A DNA stretch of 64,000 nucleotides from Polytrichum commune. Taxonomy: Eukaryota > Streptophyta > Polytrichopsida > Polytrichales > Polytrichaceae. The notes under the pieces are model-generated. The model was not told the origin of the DNA. It did not search any database and saw only the letters and a list, made by a program, of their open reading frames with translations. The position numbers and the translations under genes are program-made. Shown here in pieces: positions 11,433 through 23,818 of the stretch (the first letter of the stretch is position 1; every line of letters starts with the position of its first letter). The stretch is taken from contig OX485809.1 in NCBI GenBank assembly GCA_950295325.1, positions 38,011,081 to 38,075,080 of the forward strand, read 5' to 3'.

Positions 11433-12902
11433 GGGCCGCTTTACACTACGGTGGAGGAGTCCTCTGGTCATGAATTCTAGGGGGAATTCTGAAATTTGAT
11501 TGGCCAAGAGTGACACTCTTGTCCGGTGGTGGTTTACACTACAGTCAAGAGTCCTTTGGTAGAGAACTTTGTACATGGATGAAATAATGACATGGTTGGC
11601 AACGTGGCCACACTTTTTCCAAGGGGAGTTCTCCGGAAGTCAAGTTTCTTGGGCAACCTCAAAGCCTCGGACAAGAAACTTGGCCTCTGGAGAACTCCAA
11701 CTTTAATGAAGTATTTGTTCCTTAGAGAAATCTCTTGGGGGGTGCACTCCATTGTCAAGTTGAACACCACGTGCGATAAAACAAATTGACTTTTTACATA
11801 TAGCATCACCAAAATGGGTCAAAATTTTATCAATTGTTTTTTCATGAGTAGATATACACGGTATCTATTACATAGTAAAAATGGGTAACCAAATTTGATG
11901 ATTTTAAACATATTGTTCCTAACTAGAATGGCGCAAAATTGAATTGAAACAATTACTACAAAAATTAAGATGCCTAAAAATTTCAAAAAAATACAAAAGA
12001 TATTATCAATGGTTATGCATATGGAGAAAAAATATTGTATTTTAAAATTATACATGGCATGTAATATAGGGTAGCAAACTTTTATCGCACGTGGTTATGA
12101 AACGTAAGGGGGTGTGATGGCCCAGGAGAAATCTTTGCACTATTTTTCTCCCTCTTTAGTATGACACTTTTGGGAAATACCAAAAAGTCATATTATCGAG
12201 TTGTCGTCTTCTCATTAATATGAAAACATAAGTAATATGAGCTTGAAAATATATACAGTGAGTTTAAGCAATATAGATGGTATGAAATAATAACTCATAA
12301 CTCCAAAACAATTACAAATATTCTCAAGACCTCTTAAAATAAGAGTCCAAAGATCTTTGGTGTTGTCTACCCAAGTTAGCAACTATCATCTTATCTAAAT
12401 TCCCATCTAACTTTTGGAAACTAATAATTTCATTAACACCAAAATATAAAGAGTTCTCTAATAAAAAACTAGACAACAATGATGCATGACGTTTAGCATC
12501 AAGATACTAGTGATACTAGATCACCCGTGTACAAGGCAACATACTAGGTAGGAGGCCACTCTCACCCTAACCATGTCCATTCTACACTAGTAACCCTACT
12601 TACCATTAAGTTCCCAACAATAAGTGAAGTTTCCAAGTGGTTCCCAAGTAAGGTTTCTACTATGGCCAGCTTTGACCGTTTTGTGAAGTAGTCCGGTGGA
12701 CTTCTCCTCTTGGACCAGGTGAAGTTGTCCAATACACTTCTCCTCTAGGTGGTTACACTATGGCCAGTCAAGACTTCTTAAGACATTATTTTATTGTCTT
12801 TTCATCTTCTCCGGCATACCATCCCTCTCCTCAAACAACCATGTCTTGGGCGAAAATTCTTGACCGACCGGTGCACTTCTCCACCGTAGTGTAAAGCGGC
12901 CC
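11433..12902 (+). mobile_element. GGGCC-ended TIR element, 1.47 kb
   Basis: The ends are GGGCCGCTTTACACTACGG and its complement CCGTAGTGTAAAGCGGCCC, perfect for about 25 bp including the following GGAG. It is flanked by TCA on both sides (11430-11432 and 12903-12905). Inside, further GTTTACACTA/AGTGTAA copies mark internal inverted repeats. A hAT-type insertion at about 11738-12112 adds length. It has no transposase. A 3-bp duplication with GGGCC ends fits a non-autonomous PIF/Harbinger-like element. Confidence 0.75.
11738..12112 (+). mobile_element. Diverged hAT-family copy nested in the GGGCC element
   Basis: It aligns along most of its length with the well-bounded hAT element at 35622-36031. 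Shared blocks include TCCATTGTCAAGTTGAAC, ACCACGTGCG, GGGTCAAAATTTTATCAA and CGCACGTGGT near the right end. The terminal CACGGG and the right-hand CATTGTC block have decayed, so ends and target duplication are uncertain. Confidence 0.65.
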
Positions 12903-13131
12903 TCAGTGACAACCCCAAAGAATGTTAGCGAATATATACACATAAAGGTTAAGTTAGTTACAGTGTAAACTAATGGAACCCACCAAGCATGAAAAGATAC
13001 CCAAAATGTGCTATAAAATACACGAGAACTGTATTGTTTCATTTTCTCTCAAACTTGACGTACATGAGGGAATATTCTAATCTTAGATTCCAAAAGCTAT
13101 ATTGTAACGATTGCCTCTGATCATCAACTGG

Positions 13132-13205
13132 GACCGCGTAGCGCAGTGGATTAGCGCGTTGGACTTCGGATCCAAAGGTCGGGGGTTCGAATCCCTTCGT
13201 GGTCG
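13132..13205 (+). tRNA. tRNA-Arg, anticodon TCG
   Basis: A complete cloverleaf is readable. The acceptor stem GACCGCG pairs with CGTGGTC (one G-T pair), the D stem is GCGC/GCGC, and the anticodon stem TTGGA/TCCAA encloses loop CTTCGGA with anticodon TCG at 13166-13168. The T arm is GGGGG-TTCGAAT-CCCTT with two G-T pairs, and G is the discriminator. The A box TAGCGCAGTGG and B box GGTTCGAATCC are intact internal Pol III promoters. There is no intron and no encoded CCA, as expected for a nuclear tRNA gene. A T run at 13246-13249 could terminate transcription. It sits alone between a transposon and the ERF gene. Confidence 0.96.
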
Positions 13206-14315
13206 AGTAGCCCTTACTGCACTTGATTCCTCATCAAAATGCTCCCTTTTCCTCCTCCTACGAGACGTTTCAGATTTTTATTAAAATGCGACACCTCGAA
13301 CAACATTGAGTAAGAACCTCAACGCATGGCAGTTTTTAATTTTGAACAACATTCATACCTTCTGCGACAACTCTGACCCTCGAAGACAGTTGACATCTAC
13401 ATGGATAGAGTCACAACAAGAGTCCGTTATTCAAATATTCAACATTTTCTGATAGTACAACTTACAGACGAGAGATGTTTTGATGCATTCTCAAGGAAGG
13501 AGTCACGTTATATATAGATGCCGGCATCAACATGAACGAGTCTAAAATTTCTGGGTCACGGCGTTGACAAGAGTTTCCTTTTTCACGCTGATGACATGAA
13601 GCTGAATCTCAGAGAGGATGAGATAATAAAATGTGAATAATAATCCAACTTCAAGTGAGCTGGATGATATGTCAGATTAAATTGCAACCGAATCCTGTAA
13701 TTGACAACATGAAGGGACCTGAAATCCTTGTGAAGCTTCCGTGCTTTAATATGCAGCGGACAATGAGTCTTTGACTGTCCTGCTCAGGGAGACAATTAAT
13801 AATGTGCCTATCTACTAAGTTCAAATCACTGGCCTCAAAATTTCTGAAGATCATTCGACTGATTTGTATGCATATTTCTCTGTATGAATGTATCATATCC
13901 AAAAACGGATCAGGTGCACATGGTTTCTTCTTCTCTCCTGATCGAATTCCTCGAGGTAACGGCCAATGGTGGCTAGGCTGGGTGTCACAGTAGTACTGAA
14001 TACCTTCCCGTGGAATCCATCACTGAGGATTCATCACCGAATATTGGATCTAGTGACGTTCTGCATAAGGTTCTAGGCCGGAGGTTTAGCGACTATAGTC
14101 AATGAAGCAGACACCATTTTACATTTCTCACGCACCGGAAAAGCTACTGAGCAGAGGGACACCAAGAAGTAGTTTGTCAGCATATACTTGCAGCGAGAGA
14201 AATGTTAAATGGTGTCTGTGAATATTGATCATGATCTTCTTGTGGCGGTCCTCATCATCCCAATGCTTACCTACCTAGCTACCTATACAGCTAGCTGCGA
14301 AAATGAACTTTTGGT
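13206..14315. other. Spacer between the tRNA gene and the ERF 3' end
   Basis: No convincing gene is seen. Base composition is more balanced than in the transposon regions and no repeat family of the window is present, so it is probably unique DNA including the ERF 3' flank. The open frames on both strands are under about 80 codons and unrecognised. Confidence 0.5.
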
Positions 14316-14321
14316 TTTATT
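14316..14321 (-). terminator. Candidate polyadenylation signal of the ERF gene
   Basis: AATAAA on the minus strand, about 53 bp beyond the ERF stop codon, lies in the context GAATAAAACC. The position suits a near-upstream plant poly(A) signal for a short 3' UTR; a longer 3' UTR cannot be excluded. Confidence 0.5.
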
Positions 14322-14373
14322 CAATAACGACGTGCTGCAAATAATTCTTCAAGTCTGGTTCGTCAGAGCTAAA

Positions 14374-16128
14374 TTAATACAAGAGGCGAGAGAGGGGGCT
14401 GGGAAGCGGGGAACTGGGGACGGGGGAGAAAGTCGAAGGCATGTACGATGACTGCGGCGAGCAATTCATGGGGGACCAATTCCAGTTGCTTGCAGACGAT
14501 CTGGGAGTCGCGGTAGCGGGTGATCCCAGCAGAAGCTCAAGGAAATTATTTACTTTGCTGGAGTCCCCCAAGTTTGCTCGCCTTGACGAAATAGTCGACG
14601 CAGGTGCAGTGGTGCTGCTGCTGCGGTGTAGATGATGCTCCTCGACATGAGGGCCGGCGCTGGATTCCTCGCTACATTTCACGGAAGATGTTTCTGAGCA
14701 ATTCGTGATGCAGAATTTCTTACTCACAGCCTCCAAGTCTTGATGATCACTCCAGTCTTCAGACACAGTATCCAGGACCCTCTTGGAGCCAGAAGAATTC
14801 GAGTGCGTTGATGATTCCACTTGCGTAAGTTGGGAGACCTCGATGAGAGGGTCAGGTGGCATGTTCATGGCTATGGCGGTGGCCGGGTTAGGCAGTGGGG
14901 TTGGTTGTGGAACAGGCTTCGCTCGGGACTTCTTGTGAGTGGTGGTCAACCTGACATTGCGCCCACTCGCAGCTCGCAGTGGGAAGTTGAGCAGAGCACG
15001 GGACCCTCGCAGCCGCAAAGCTGCGTCATCGTAAGCAACCGCAGCCTCAACAGCCGTGTCGAAGGTGCCCAGCCACTGCCGGGAGCCTTGACGAGACGAG
15101 TCACGAATCTCCGCTGCGAATTTCCCCCATGGACGCTGTCGAACTCCTCGATAATGCGCTTGCCGCACTCCCGCTGGCCTGCGACCACCACTTGTTGGTC
15201 CCTGGCTACCTCCCCTCGCAGGCATCATTACCACTGCGGATGGCTCCACGAACGGCTTGGAGTTGGAGTTGGAGTTGGAGTTTGGAGCGGTGACCATATT
15301 CACAACCTGTGCAGCTTTGGATGGAGATCGTGGCATTTGGGGTGAGGGAATGGCTAGGGTTCCATTTCTTATCCAGTTTTGGTGGAACACCATGTCTTCC
15401 GCTCCTTGGTTGGTGCTTGGGAACTCCACATTTCGACCGGGGAGGGTTAGGCTCGCTAGTGGACGAGTGGATCGACACCCCGGAGATGGTGGCTTCGATA
15501 ATTTCTGCTGCGGAGGAGGAGGAGGAGGATGCAGCACAGGCAAAACATCAGCAGGAGTTTGCTGATACACCGCTCCATTCTCGTTCTCGAAATTGTACAA
15601 GCTTTGTGTGAACCACTGCGGCGCCTGCTGCTGCTGCTGATGATGATGATGAAGATGATTGTCTATGGAACTGTCGCAGAAATAGTCACGCGGCAGGTCT
15701 AACCCACCCTGCAGCACGCAGCTGACCATCTGACTGCTCGGATCGGCACCACCATAGCTCGCAAATTGTTGGTGATGATGTCGACTCTGGTCATTACTCT
15801 CTGCATTACTGAGTTGAGAGTAACTTGTTGGCATTGTGGTGGTGGCTATTTGCGATGAGGGGCCGCCTTCGAGCTCAGGGCGGTTCAGTAATTCGCACTC
15901 GTCGTCACTAAGAAGCTGCTGCCGAAAATGGTCCAGCACTCCCTTCGACATCGTCCGGGGAGTTCGCAGTGAAAGTTCTAACCCGTCGTCGGCCTGCACC
16001 TGCACAAAGTTGGTGGGCTGATGATGATAATGATGATGAAGTTGATCCCCCTCTAGAGCTCTGATGATCTTCTCCGCGCCGTCGTTATATCTCTGAGTCT
16101 GCCTGCGCATCGTTAACCCAAGGAACAT
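14374..16128 (-). CDS. AP2/ERF transcription factor with group IX-type domain and EAR-like motifs
   Basis: A single uninterrupted frame of 584 codons encodes one AP2/ERF DNA-binding domain at residues 326-386, from [11 protein letters not shown] to [12 protein letters not shown]. The Ala and Asp in FAAEIRD are the ERF-type (not DREB-type) choices, and the [12 protein letters not shown] end is typical of group IX. ERFs bind GCC-box promoters in the nucleus. Outside the domain the protein is low-complexity: His clusters (31-36, 158-163), five Gln (164-168), six Pro (201-206), an Asn-Ser repeat (283-290) and a Ser/Pro-rich tail. Two LxLxL EAR-type motifs, LELSL (50-54) and LELLL (530-534), suggest repressor activity. 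At 584 residues it is much longer than common group IX ERFs (about 200-300). The start could also be the Met at residue 7. Confidence 0.95.
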   Translation of the reverse strand: MFLGLTMRRQTQRYNDGAEKIIRALEGDQLHHHYHHQPTNFVQVQADDGLELSLRTPRTMSKGVLDHFRQQLLSDDECELLNRPELEGGPSSQIATTTMPTSYSQLSNAESNDQSRHHHQQFASYGGADPSSQMVSCVLQGGLDLPRDYFCDSSIDNHLHHHHQQQQQAPQWFTQSLYNFENENGAVYQQTPADVLPVLHPPPPPPQQKLSKPPSPGCRSTRPLASLTLPGRNVEFPSTNQGAEDMVFHQNWIRNGTLAIPSPQMPRSPSKAAQVVNMVTAPNSNSNSNSKPFVEPSAVVMMPARGGSQGPTSGGRRPAGVRQAHYRGVRQRPWGKFAAEIRDSSRQGSRQWLGTFDTAVEAAVAYDDAALRLRGSRALLNFPLRAASGRNVRLTTTHKKSRAKPVPQPTPLPNPATAIAMNMPPDPLIEVSQLTQVESSTHSNSSGSKRVLDTVSEDWSDHQDLEAVSKKFCITNCSETSSVKCSEESSAGPHVEEHHLHRSSSTTAPASTISSRRANLGDSSKVNNFLELLLGSPATATPRSSASNWNWSPMNCSPQSSYMPSTFSPVPSSPLPSPLSRLLY

Positions 16129-17300
16129 TCTCCCCGGCTTTCCCCGTCTGGAGTCTCTTCTGATCAGTTTTGCACTAACTTAAAGCTTGTTTGTATAGAG
16201 TTCAAGTTTTCCAAAATTTCCTAGGCTAACTATCGCAGTGTTAACCTTCTTCCTTCCTTGTGACGGTGCCAACTCACAACTCTTCCTCAAATATTTTCAC
16301 CGACAAGTTTCTCTTTTAAGTTTTTGCAATTGATCTAAACCCCTGATCACCACCGATGCTTCCACTCTAAGAGGTCAAAACTCTCCCCTGAATCTCTTTA
16401 ATAAATTCCTCCGAACCTATGTAAGAACTGATGATCACCTACCCTGGATCACCTACTTCAACTGCAATGATGGTCTCTTCCTTTGCAACATCTACATCCC
16501 TGTTGCTGCTGCTGCTGCAGCATGCAGGTCCAAGCTGAATCGGTCTAGTTACGCTTGCACGCTTCCAGCTGCCAGTTTAATTCTGTTCAAACTTAATAAT
16601 TCCAAGGCGTCGTCAATCTGCAATTCCCATCTCCGACTACTAGACTCTCAGTACTCTAGTACTTATGAGACATTTTCGTTCACTTAATTCATCCTCAGCT
16701 CATGAATCCTCCTACCCTTTAGACGTCTTGCAGTAACTGCCCTCCCTGAATCTCAACCTTGTGGATGAAGCCTGCCTGCCCGCATATCGACTGAAATCTT
16801 GCACCCGACAAGTACCGACTCGGTCATATGTTTCGGCTGCTCAACTTAACTTAGGCCTGATCGATTGGGGAGTCGGCAGGGCAGTTGATGAAAGAATTGA
16901 TGAATGAATTTGGCTACTGGAACTCCGAGTATGTGCATCTAGTTATATGGGCAGCCACATCCGACCTGACACCGCCGTCACCGTTGATGTCACCTACAGT
17001 CAATCTGTCTGAACTCCATGGCCACCATTGTCAACGCTATCTCTACAGTTGACACGACACTGCTTCTTAAATGCAACAGTTTATTAACTAAACATGATTT
17101 GTGGGTCCAAGCACCGCCAATCAATGTTAGGAGGTCATGTATTACTGTATCCTTTCCCTTTTCGGAGACACATATATAGAACGCCAATACTTTATCCCAT
17201 TGCCAAAAGAACCATACCAGGTCGATGCTGGGACTTGAGACATAGAGATGGGCAACTGTGGAACCATGTCACAGGTTAGGAAGTGTGGTCTTAGCACACA
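16129..17300 (-). promoter_or_regulatory. 5' flank / probable promoter and leader of the ERF gene
   Basis: No gene is seen. The stretch is less AT-rich than the transposon regions, free of the window's repeat families and pyrimidine-rich, as plant leaders often are. It contains a (GCT)n run at about 16503-16520. I could not identify a convincing TATA box or GCC box, so the extent of the promoter is inferred only from position. Confidence 0.35.
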
Positions 17301-19364
17301 CTTCCCATTTGACACATACGGTTATTAGCATACGACCCAATTGACAATATTCTAGTTAATCTATGGTGATTATAGATTGGATTCAACTTTTATCAATCAA
17401 GTCGTGTTCTAGTGATCAGATGTGTCATATGAGAGACCACGTTTCTTGTTAATGCACACTTGTAACTTCCAAGAAGGGTATGACGCCTAATCATATATAA
17501 TTTGCGTGAATTCTCAACAATTCTTCTTTGGAGATAAACACCATTCAAGAATCTTGCAAGTCATAAATTTTTCATGCATATAGCGATTTCATCGGAAAAC
17601 CATTCACCAAATGAGAGGTTGGCCTTGAGCTCAATGGAGATTCACAAGATCATAAATACTATGGGAAACCCAAATCCACTTTTCAAACACATCATTATGA
17701 AGTAAACCTTGCACACCCCCCCCCCCCTCAAATGCCATCCTTGAGCAAAAAAGACCTCCAACTAGTGCTAACGGGGTATTACCCCCGAACCTGAGACCAC
17801 ATTGTGGTCTCGTGGGACATTAGGGGTTAAGCCCCAATATAGCATAATCAATCAACTCAACAAACGGGAACTTCAGATTCCAAAAGCTATTGGAGTTAGA
17901 TTAATGGTAGAGGAGATTCTTGCCTCCACAACCTCCACATAGTGTTGAAGTTGTTCATGACTTTTTTGTGGGTAGTGGCTCTAAGTTGCCTCATCCGCAC
18001 TCTTAGGAGCTTTAGCCCAAGCAATCCTAGCATATTCAGAGAGACTTTGCCAAATGGTTTGGTTCACCTTCCTCTAATCCCATTGGGTGTTGTTGAAGGA
18101 GGGTTATTTCTCTCAATCCAAGTAGTCCATAACGTAAACTCCCCAACATAAGGTACAATGTGAGTTTTGTATGGTTACTTTGCTTGATTAGACAATTACA
18201 TTTGAGGAGTACATTGCAAGGATCAATGTCACCAACAAGCATTAAAAACACACATGTTATGATGAGATTAGAGTATGTCAACAAACTATGTGAATCATTC
18301 ATTTTTTTCTTTTTTTGAGATAAATGCCAAATCATCCTATATCTCATTGCAAAGAACTATACAAGGCCATCAGAACCCCAACAAAGAGAGGGGGAGCTCA
18401 CTAGGGTGCTTGTGGTAGAATCACAAGCTTAAGCATGTGAAACTAAGCCAACATTAGGTGATTTAATATACCAAACAAAATTTTCATGTGACCAATGGTA
18501 GATAAGCTCATTCCCACCCCACATACATTTAATTGGTATATGGCAAGGCTTTCCAGTAAGAATGAACACTAAAACAGAAAACAATTGTTTGGATGAGATT
18601 CGACTATGTGCATGGAGTATATAATTAATCGAGTAAGGTTAAGTAGTGAAAAGAATTAGGAGAATCTATGTGATTGTTTGCAGAGAGTCTTAACGTCAAA
18701 TTAGGAGGATATATTGTGATTGCATTTGTCAACCATATCTAAGAAACAAGTCCAATCCAACAGTTACTTTCATCTAGTACTTACACTAGTAGAGAACATG
18801 GATCCGAACCACATTGTCATGAAACAATGCATTTCCAAAATCCCACATGATCATGATCCAAAACAACACAAAATCTTTGGCCCATGGTTGTGTGGTAATT
18901 TGAAGTAGTGTTGTTTAAATCATGTGGTTTCAGGCTTAACTTTCCTATTTAAGAGTTGGAAGTGTCCATGGACCACAATAAGATCACATATTATAAGCCA
19001 AAATTTGATGATTATAATTCAGTGCTTCAATAATTGCAAAATGGAGAGAATATGATCGAGAAATGGAGAGAAGAGGGTTACAAAGGGCACAAATGAATGC
19101 ATTTCCTTACTCGGGCCTAACTCAGTAGACATGGCCCATTGTTCTTGAGTTTCAAGAAAAAATTAAGGGAGGAGAGATGGAGTTATCGCATACAAGTGTA
19201 CTTCTCATTTAACAAAATAAAAGCCAGTACGGAACCCGGATGTTAATGTTTTTAGTTGATTTGACACTGGAATCAATTTTTAGGATATTGAATTAAACAA
19301 CACAACTTCAAACTTATAGGGGGTCAATTTTTTTTAGTTAGATAGATAAAAGGTACATTTGTAT

Positions 19365-19365
<1 letters not shown>
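17301..19365. other. Gene-less stretch with one dispersed repeat
   Basis: No recognisable gene is present. Positions 17945-18150 match a repeat at 33986-34180. A poly-C tract lies near 17716-17726. The remaining frames are short and unrecognised. Confidence 0.5.
17945..18150. repeat. Dispersed repeat B, copy 1
   Basis: It aligns with 33986-34180 through blocks such as CTCATCCGCACTCTT, AGCATGTTCA-like, TTTGGTTCAC and CTCTCAATCCAA. The minus strand of both copies reads as a similar short peptide in one frame (a GLGPKSADEA-like segment, about 60 codons in the second copy), hinting at an old coding repeat. I do not recognise the family. Confidence 0.5.

Positions 19366-19407
<42 letters not shown>
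19366..19407 (+). repeat. (CT)n microsatellite
   Basis: About 20 uninterrupted CT dinucleotides lie in non-coding DNA. Confidence 0.97.
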
Positions 19408-19410
<3 letters not shown>

Positions 19411-19918
19411 AGAGGAGAGTTATAAATTATAAGTTACTCCTTGAAAAGTAGTGACTCTAACAAAGGCTCAACAATACTACAATCTACCTTCCATATTACG
19501 ACACTTGATTATACGACGCATTTCTAACCAACCAAACTTTCTAGTGTTAATTTACCTCCATACGACAACTACAACAGTTGAGTACAACATATTTAGGCAT
19601 GATTTGTCATTTAATAAAGGTAATAAATGTGCCTAAGTGATGGGACCCACATGTAGTACAAGGTTTATATGCCATTAGTACTTTGGAAGGAACATACAAG
19701 CAAGTCTCATGTCATCTTCGAGTCTTGCAAGTGAGGAAATGTCCATTGAGGAATATGTGCAGTTAAAAGGGGAGAAAATTGTTATTCTAGAACAATAATT
19801 GAGTACAACACAATTGAGTTGGTAGAACTGGCATGGAATAGAGAAGCCCAATTGGATTTAGATTTAAATGAAGATGCAATGGAGGGGAATGATGTGGATG
19901 ACCAACACTAGTACCATA

Positions 19919-20058
19919 GAGGGCTCCCTATTCCAACACATATTCATTATTTCCCCCTCAAAATCAGCCACGTGTCATGCTCGCATTCGCCATGACCCAC
20001 TTGTATCCCACATGGTAACTATATTCCGGCACATGTAAAGATGAAATAGGCAGCCCTC
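19919..20058 (+). mobile_element. Stowaway-like MITE of 140 bp
   Basis: The ends are GAGGGCTCCCTATTCCA and TGAAATAGGCAGCCCTC, imperfect inverted repeats of 17 bp, flanked by TA on both sides (19917-19918 and 20059-20060). Small size, TA target and no coding content fit a mariner-type (Stowaway) miniature element. Confidence 0.65.
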
Positions 20059-21352
20059 TATAGTAGTCAAGCTTCCTCAAGCCCATGAGTATGCTGAACT
20101 GCTATCAAATTTTGCAGCGAAGGATTCATCACAGTTTTTTAGTTGTAGGTGTGATGACCACGTAACCTTCTATACATAACTTGAAGAAGATGTTAGTTGC
20201 CAACATGACCAAACATTAACCTTAAGACCATAGATTCTTACCTTCATAGTGTGTAAAGACATCATCATGAAAATATACATTTTTTCTTTGTTTTAATCTC
20301 CATATCAATGTGCGACATTGTGAGCATATTTCATCAACAGAAGTGTTTTCTCAACCTCATGTATCTTCATTACGTATACAAGATGACATTCTACATTGAG
20401 AAATACGGCTCTCTCTCTCTCTCTCAGTCCTAAACCTTAATCCTACAACATATGAGGCCAAAATGTCATATTACCAAGAATACGGCATTCGGATAATACA
20501 ACACATTCTTGCACGACCTAATGTGTCTAGATAGGGAGACCGGTATGAGTTTCCTAACCCTTTCAACTTAACTACCTGAGAAAACATATACTCTTTATGA
20601 TCCAACCTAGTGCTTGATTTTACTAAGTTACTCAATGGCCTATCTAACCCAACATTATACAGACACTGAATGATCAAACTGTACATCCAGTTGGCATCCC
20701 TTGCTGTGCCGTTTGAAAAAGCAAGCATGTGTCGCGTTCATCCAACGTGCCCCAAGGAATGGATGGATGGATGGATGGATGGATGGATGATATCTTAATA
20801 TGTCGGGGGAGATCTCTTGACTTTGAGCCTCACGAGTTATTCAATGGTAAAAGCGCAATACTGTAGTACTCTGCCCCTCACTGCGCGAATTTGGGGGCAT
20901 TGACTGGTGAGGGAACTGGACAGTTGGGGGCAAGGGAGCGCCATGTGTCGCTGTTGTATTGGCGAGGAGCATGGGTATATCCTATGTGGCAGACACACGG
21001 GTTTGCATGTTCTCGGAAGGGTAGGGGCTGTGGCGATTCAATGATACCGTGTTAAGCCAGTTAGTTAGTTAGTGATGAGCCAGCTTTACTGCGACATCAC
21101 GGTCAAAGAGAATAGAAAGGATCCGTCGTGCCCAAAGACATGACAACGGGGATGGGTGGAATAAAATATAAATGAATTGCATACAACATTCTTATTCTTG
21201 GGTATTCTATACAAAGCATCATTTAATTTTCTTCTATGTTTATACATGTATGTGATAGTCAACGGACTCATCGTAGGTAATCTTGATTGAGCATGCCATT
21301 CCTTATTAAGACGAGTGAGGTCTCAAGTTAAAAATTCATTCGGACTCTTCAA
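20059..21352. other. Gene-less stretch with GGAT microsatellite
   Basis: The longest frame (minus strand, 20471-20728, 85 codons) has no recognised domain. A possible exon-like segment at about 20240-20345 on the minus strand was considered and not called. A (GGAT)7 tract lies at 20761-20788. Confidence 0.45.
20761..20788 (+). repeat. (GGAT)7 microsatellite
   Basis: Seven perfect tetranucleotide repeats. Confidence 0.97.
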
Positions 21353-21682
21353 TAAGGTAGATGCATCTCAAATGGCCTACTTCTTTTAGGATATGGAAAC
21401 ACGCAATTAGTATGAGACGGTTTGCAAATCCAAACCGAGGTCGCGCGGAGTCATTTGCCTTGTAGTTTCTGAGGTCGTTTAGGTTATATAGGTCCTTCCA
21501 ATCATGTTGACTATTGAACTTAGCAAAGTTATCAAGTTTTGAGCACGTAGTCCAGTTTTTTTTAAGTCCATATTTTGTTTTGTTTTTTTTGTTTCCGTTT
21601 TTGGAGCCACACCCCACCACATACTAACTGACATATAGGTGTCCAAGTAATATAAGCAACCAAACTAGGCACGTCTACCTTA
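21353..21682 (+). mobile_element. MITE, TAAGGTAGAC family, copy
   Basis: It begins TAAGGTAGATGCATCTC and ends AGGCACGTCTACCTTA. Internal blocks (AAACACGCAATTAGT, GAGCAYGTAGTCCA, CATAGGTGTCCAA) align with the element at 32741-33125. The ends resemble those of the TAAGGTAGAGGG family, so the two may be related. It is non-coding. Confidence 0.7.
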
Positions 21683-22959
21683 ATAGGTAGAGGGGCCCTT
21701 CGGACATGGGCTGCTCTAACATAATCACAGTTTGTGTCATGGCGATAAGTGTATCAAAATTGTTTACTTGTTTTTCCTCCATATAGGGTTTTTGTGTCAT
21801 GTCCTTGTCATGCGACATGTCCTTAAATAAATTTTAAATATATTGGCTACTCGTTTAAGATTGCTCACTACATCGCATGGTTTATTATTGGATGTTCATG
21901 AGAAAATGTTTTATTTTTTGTTTAGTTTAGAGATCTTCTCGTCAATTTCTTCTCTTCCACATTTTTATTTATCCATCTATTAATGTCAATCACCTTCCCA
22001 AGTTACAATATTAATGTGGAAGAAAGAGAATTATTGCATATCTCTGATTCATCTAACATAGAAGCGTTGAAATAGTGTGCAGAGGCCTTGAAGTTGCTCA
22101 ACTTCCATTCCAAAGTGGTCTTGCCATATAGAGTGGTTCAAAACACAACTCTTGTGTATGGTGTAGGGAGTTCGTGGCTAGGACATCCAAGTGGGCCCAT
22201 ATGGTCCCATGCTCACATCCTTTAGCCACCACCCTTTGCCTACGCATGTAGGCGCTTATGTACCTAAGGATCCCTAGGTGAAGCCCCACCAACATATAAC
22301 GTAGGCTTTTTAACAAGATAGATATAATTTCCAAATTTAAAAAGTTGTAATAACTACCCAACCAAAAGTTTTCATGAACGAAGATATTAGCATGTTGGAA
22401 CGAAGAATATGTCAATGCTTTGAAAATGAAAAACTTGGTAATGACCAAACCAAAAATCGCACAAGTCCATGATGATTGATATTTGACATAACTTGTCTCC
22501 ACCAATCACACATGTCAGTGTTGGTTGTCCTTCCAATATCGGAGACAATGTCCTAAAGACCCCCTCTTCTTACTACTACTTGTTTGTCAAATGTTTGATT
22601 ATTTTTCGTTGAAAACATTCAGCGGTAAGAGACTTGTTTTCTAGGCGGTTGGGACCCACTAGAACGGAACTCGTCATATAGTTTCGAGGTTGCTTCAAAG
22701 GTTTGTAATCGTACATGTCCTCAACATAGGTAGCTTAAGTCGCGTCAAGGTTGATACATTGTAATCAATCTTCATGGGGGGTTCAATGACATCTCAACCA
22801 ATGTAATAAACTAAGTGGAAATGTTGTGTGTATAGCAACCGTGTGAGGGAGAAACCATTGTACATGGTGCATCTTGGTAATCTACAAAGGGGTTATATAA
22901 TCACTATAGCCTATTCCCTTATAAGCTACGACATTTGCACGCATTCTTCACACTAACAA
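21683..22959. other. Gene-less stretch
   Basis: No recognisable gene or repeat of this window. The 135-codon minus-strand frame at 22098-22505 has no familiar motif and no splice context and is regarded as chance. Confidence 0.5.
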
Positions 22960-22967
22960 CAATAGGA

Positions 22968-23516
22968 CATATGTAGATCACTCTAAGGCATTTTTGTGCA
23001 CCACGTGCGGCTGGGGATTTTTTGTTTTGGGGCTATTTACCTTCAAGGGTTGAATTAGAGCCTCCCTATAATTACTTAAATTTAAAAAATGGCCCATTTG
23101 TTTGCACCCTTCCATTACTTATATTGTCCAAGTCACTGCAATTTTTTGTACTCTATAATCCTTTTAAGTAATAAAAGCGTGGGGAAGATGACCCCAACGA
23201 CGGCGCGTTCCCTTTTCATCCATTGTTGGATAGACGGAAATCCCAATTATCATCCATTCCCGTGAGTCCTAAACCCATTTACATAGCATACTAAACATAC
23301 CTTCTAGGATCCTTATCTTCAGCTTCTATATTAATTTTACAAAAAAATAATGGCCCACATTTTATGTCCATCTAACTTACTTATAATGGGATTGTCTACA
23401 TTTAATGGCCCCTTCATTATTTGGAATTCCTTTATAACTTTTATTTCAAATGATTTTAATCCTCTCTATATTATGCCGCACGCCATTTTTAAAATGCACT
23501 AAGTGATCTACCCGTG
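22968..23516 (+). mobile_element. Non-autonomous hAT element, 549 bp, with perfect 8-bp TSD
   Basis: The right end is the complement of CACGGGTAGATCACTTAG and the left end is the decayed CATATGTAGATCACTCT. The inner blocks CACGTGCGGC and GCCGCACG complete the imperfect inverted repeat. It is flanked by a perfect CAATAGGA duplication at 22960-22967 and 23517-23524. An 8-bp TSD with CA...TG ends is diagnostic of hAT. There is no transposase inside. Its interior aligns with the left part of 43308-45017. Confidence 0.88.
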
Positions 23517-23818
23517 CAATAGGACCATCCCAAATTCTCAATCACTACAATTAAAAATTAAGGTTGAGGCATCTATAACCAATAAAATAAGAGAGTTTGT
23601 ACTTGTTTAGGAGGAGTAATAGCAGGGAAATTATTTTTTCTTGAGAAGAGAAAAAAAAGTCCAAGGAGAATGTAATTATCTAAAAAAACCATGCATATGG
23701 TAATTGCTACAAATTTTGAAGCATAAAATTTAGGGTTACACATCGTCAATTTATAGGTTAACCCATAAGCACTCATCTCAATGCTAGCCCTTGGCTACAA
23801 TAATTGGCAAGGCTCTTA

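Noticed and set aside
14821..15345. 174-codon plus-strand frame, and the other frames over 14441-16021
   Set aside because: They lie antisense or out of frame within the ERF coding region and reflect its codon composition.
17770..17840. Possible second tRNA-like/SINE head on the minus strand (GGTTCGGGGG)
   Set aside because: The B-box match is poor and there is no A box at proper spacing; the motif sits in a short palindromic GAGACCACA/TGTGGTCTC context.
20240..20355. Minus-strand exon-like segment reading VYFHDDVFTHYE with a GTAAGA donor
   Set aside because: I found no partner exons. The next downstream protein-like stretch proved to be a Stowaway-like MITE (19919-20058), and no family is recognised.
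22098..22505. 135-codon minus-strand frame
   Set aside because: It has no known motif, low-complexity hydrophobic content and no supporting splice sites; this length can arise by chance in 64 kb.
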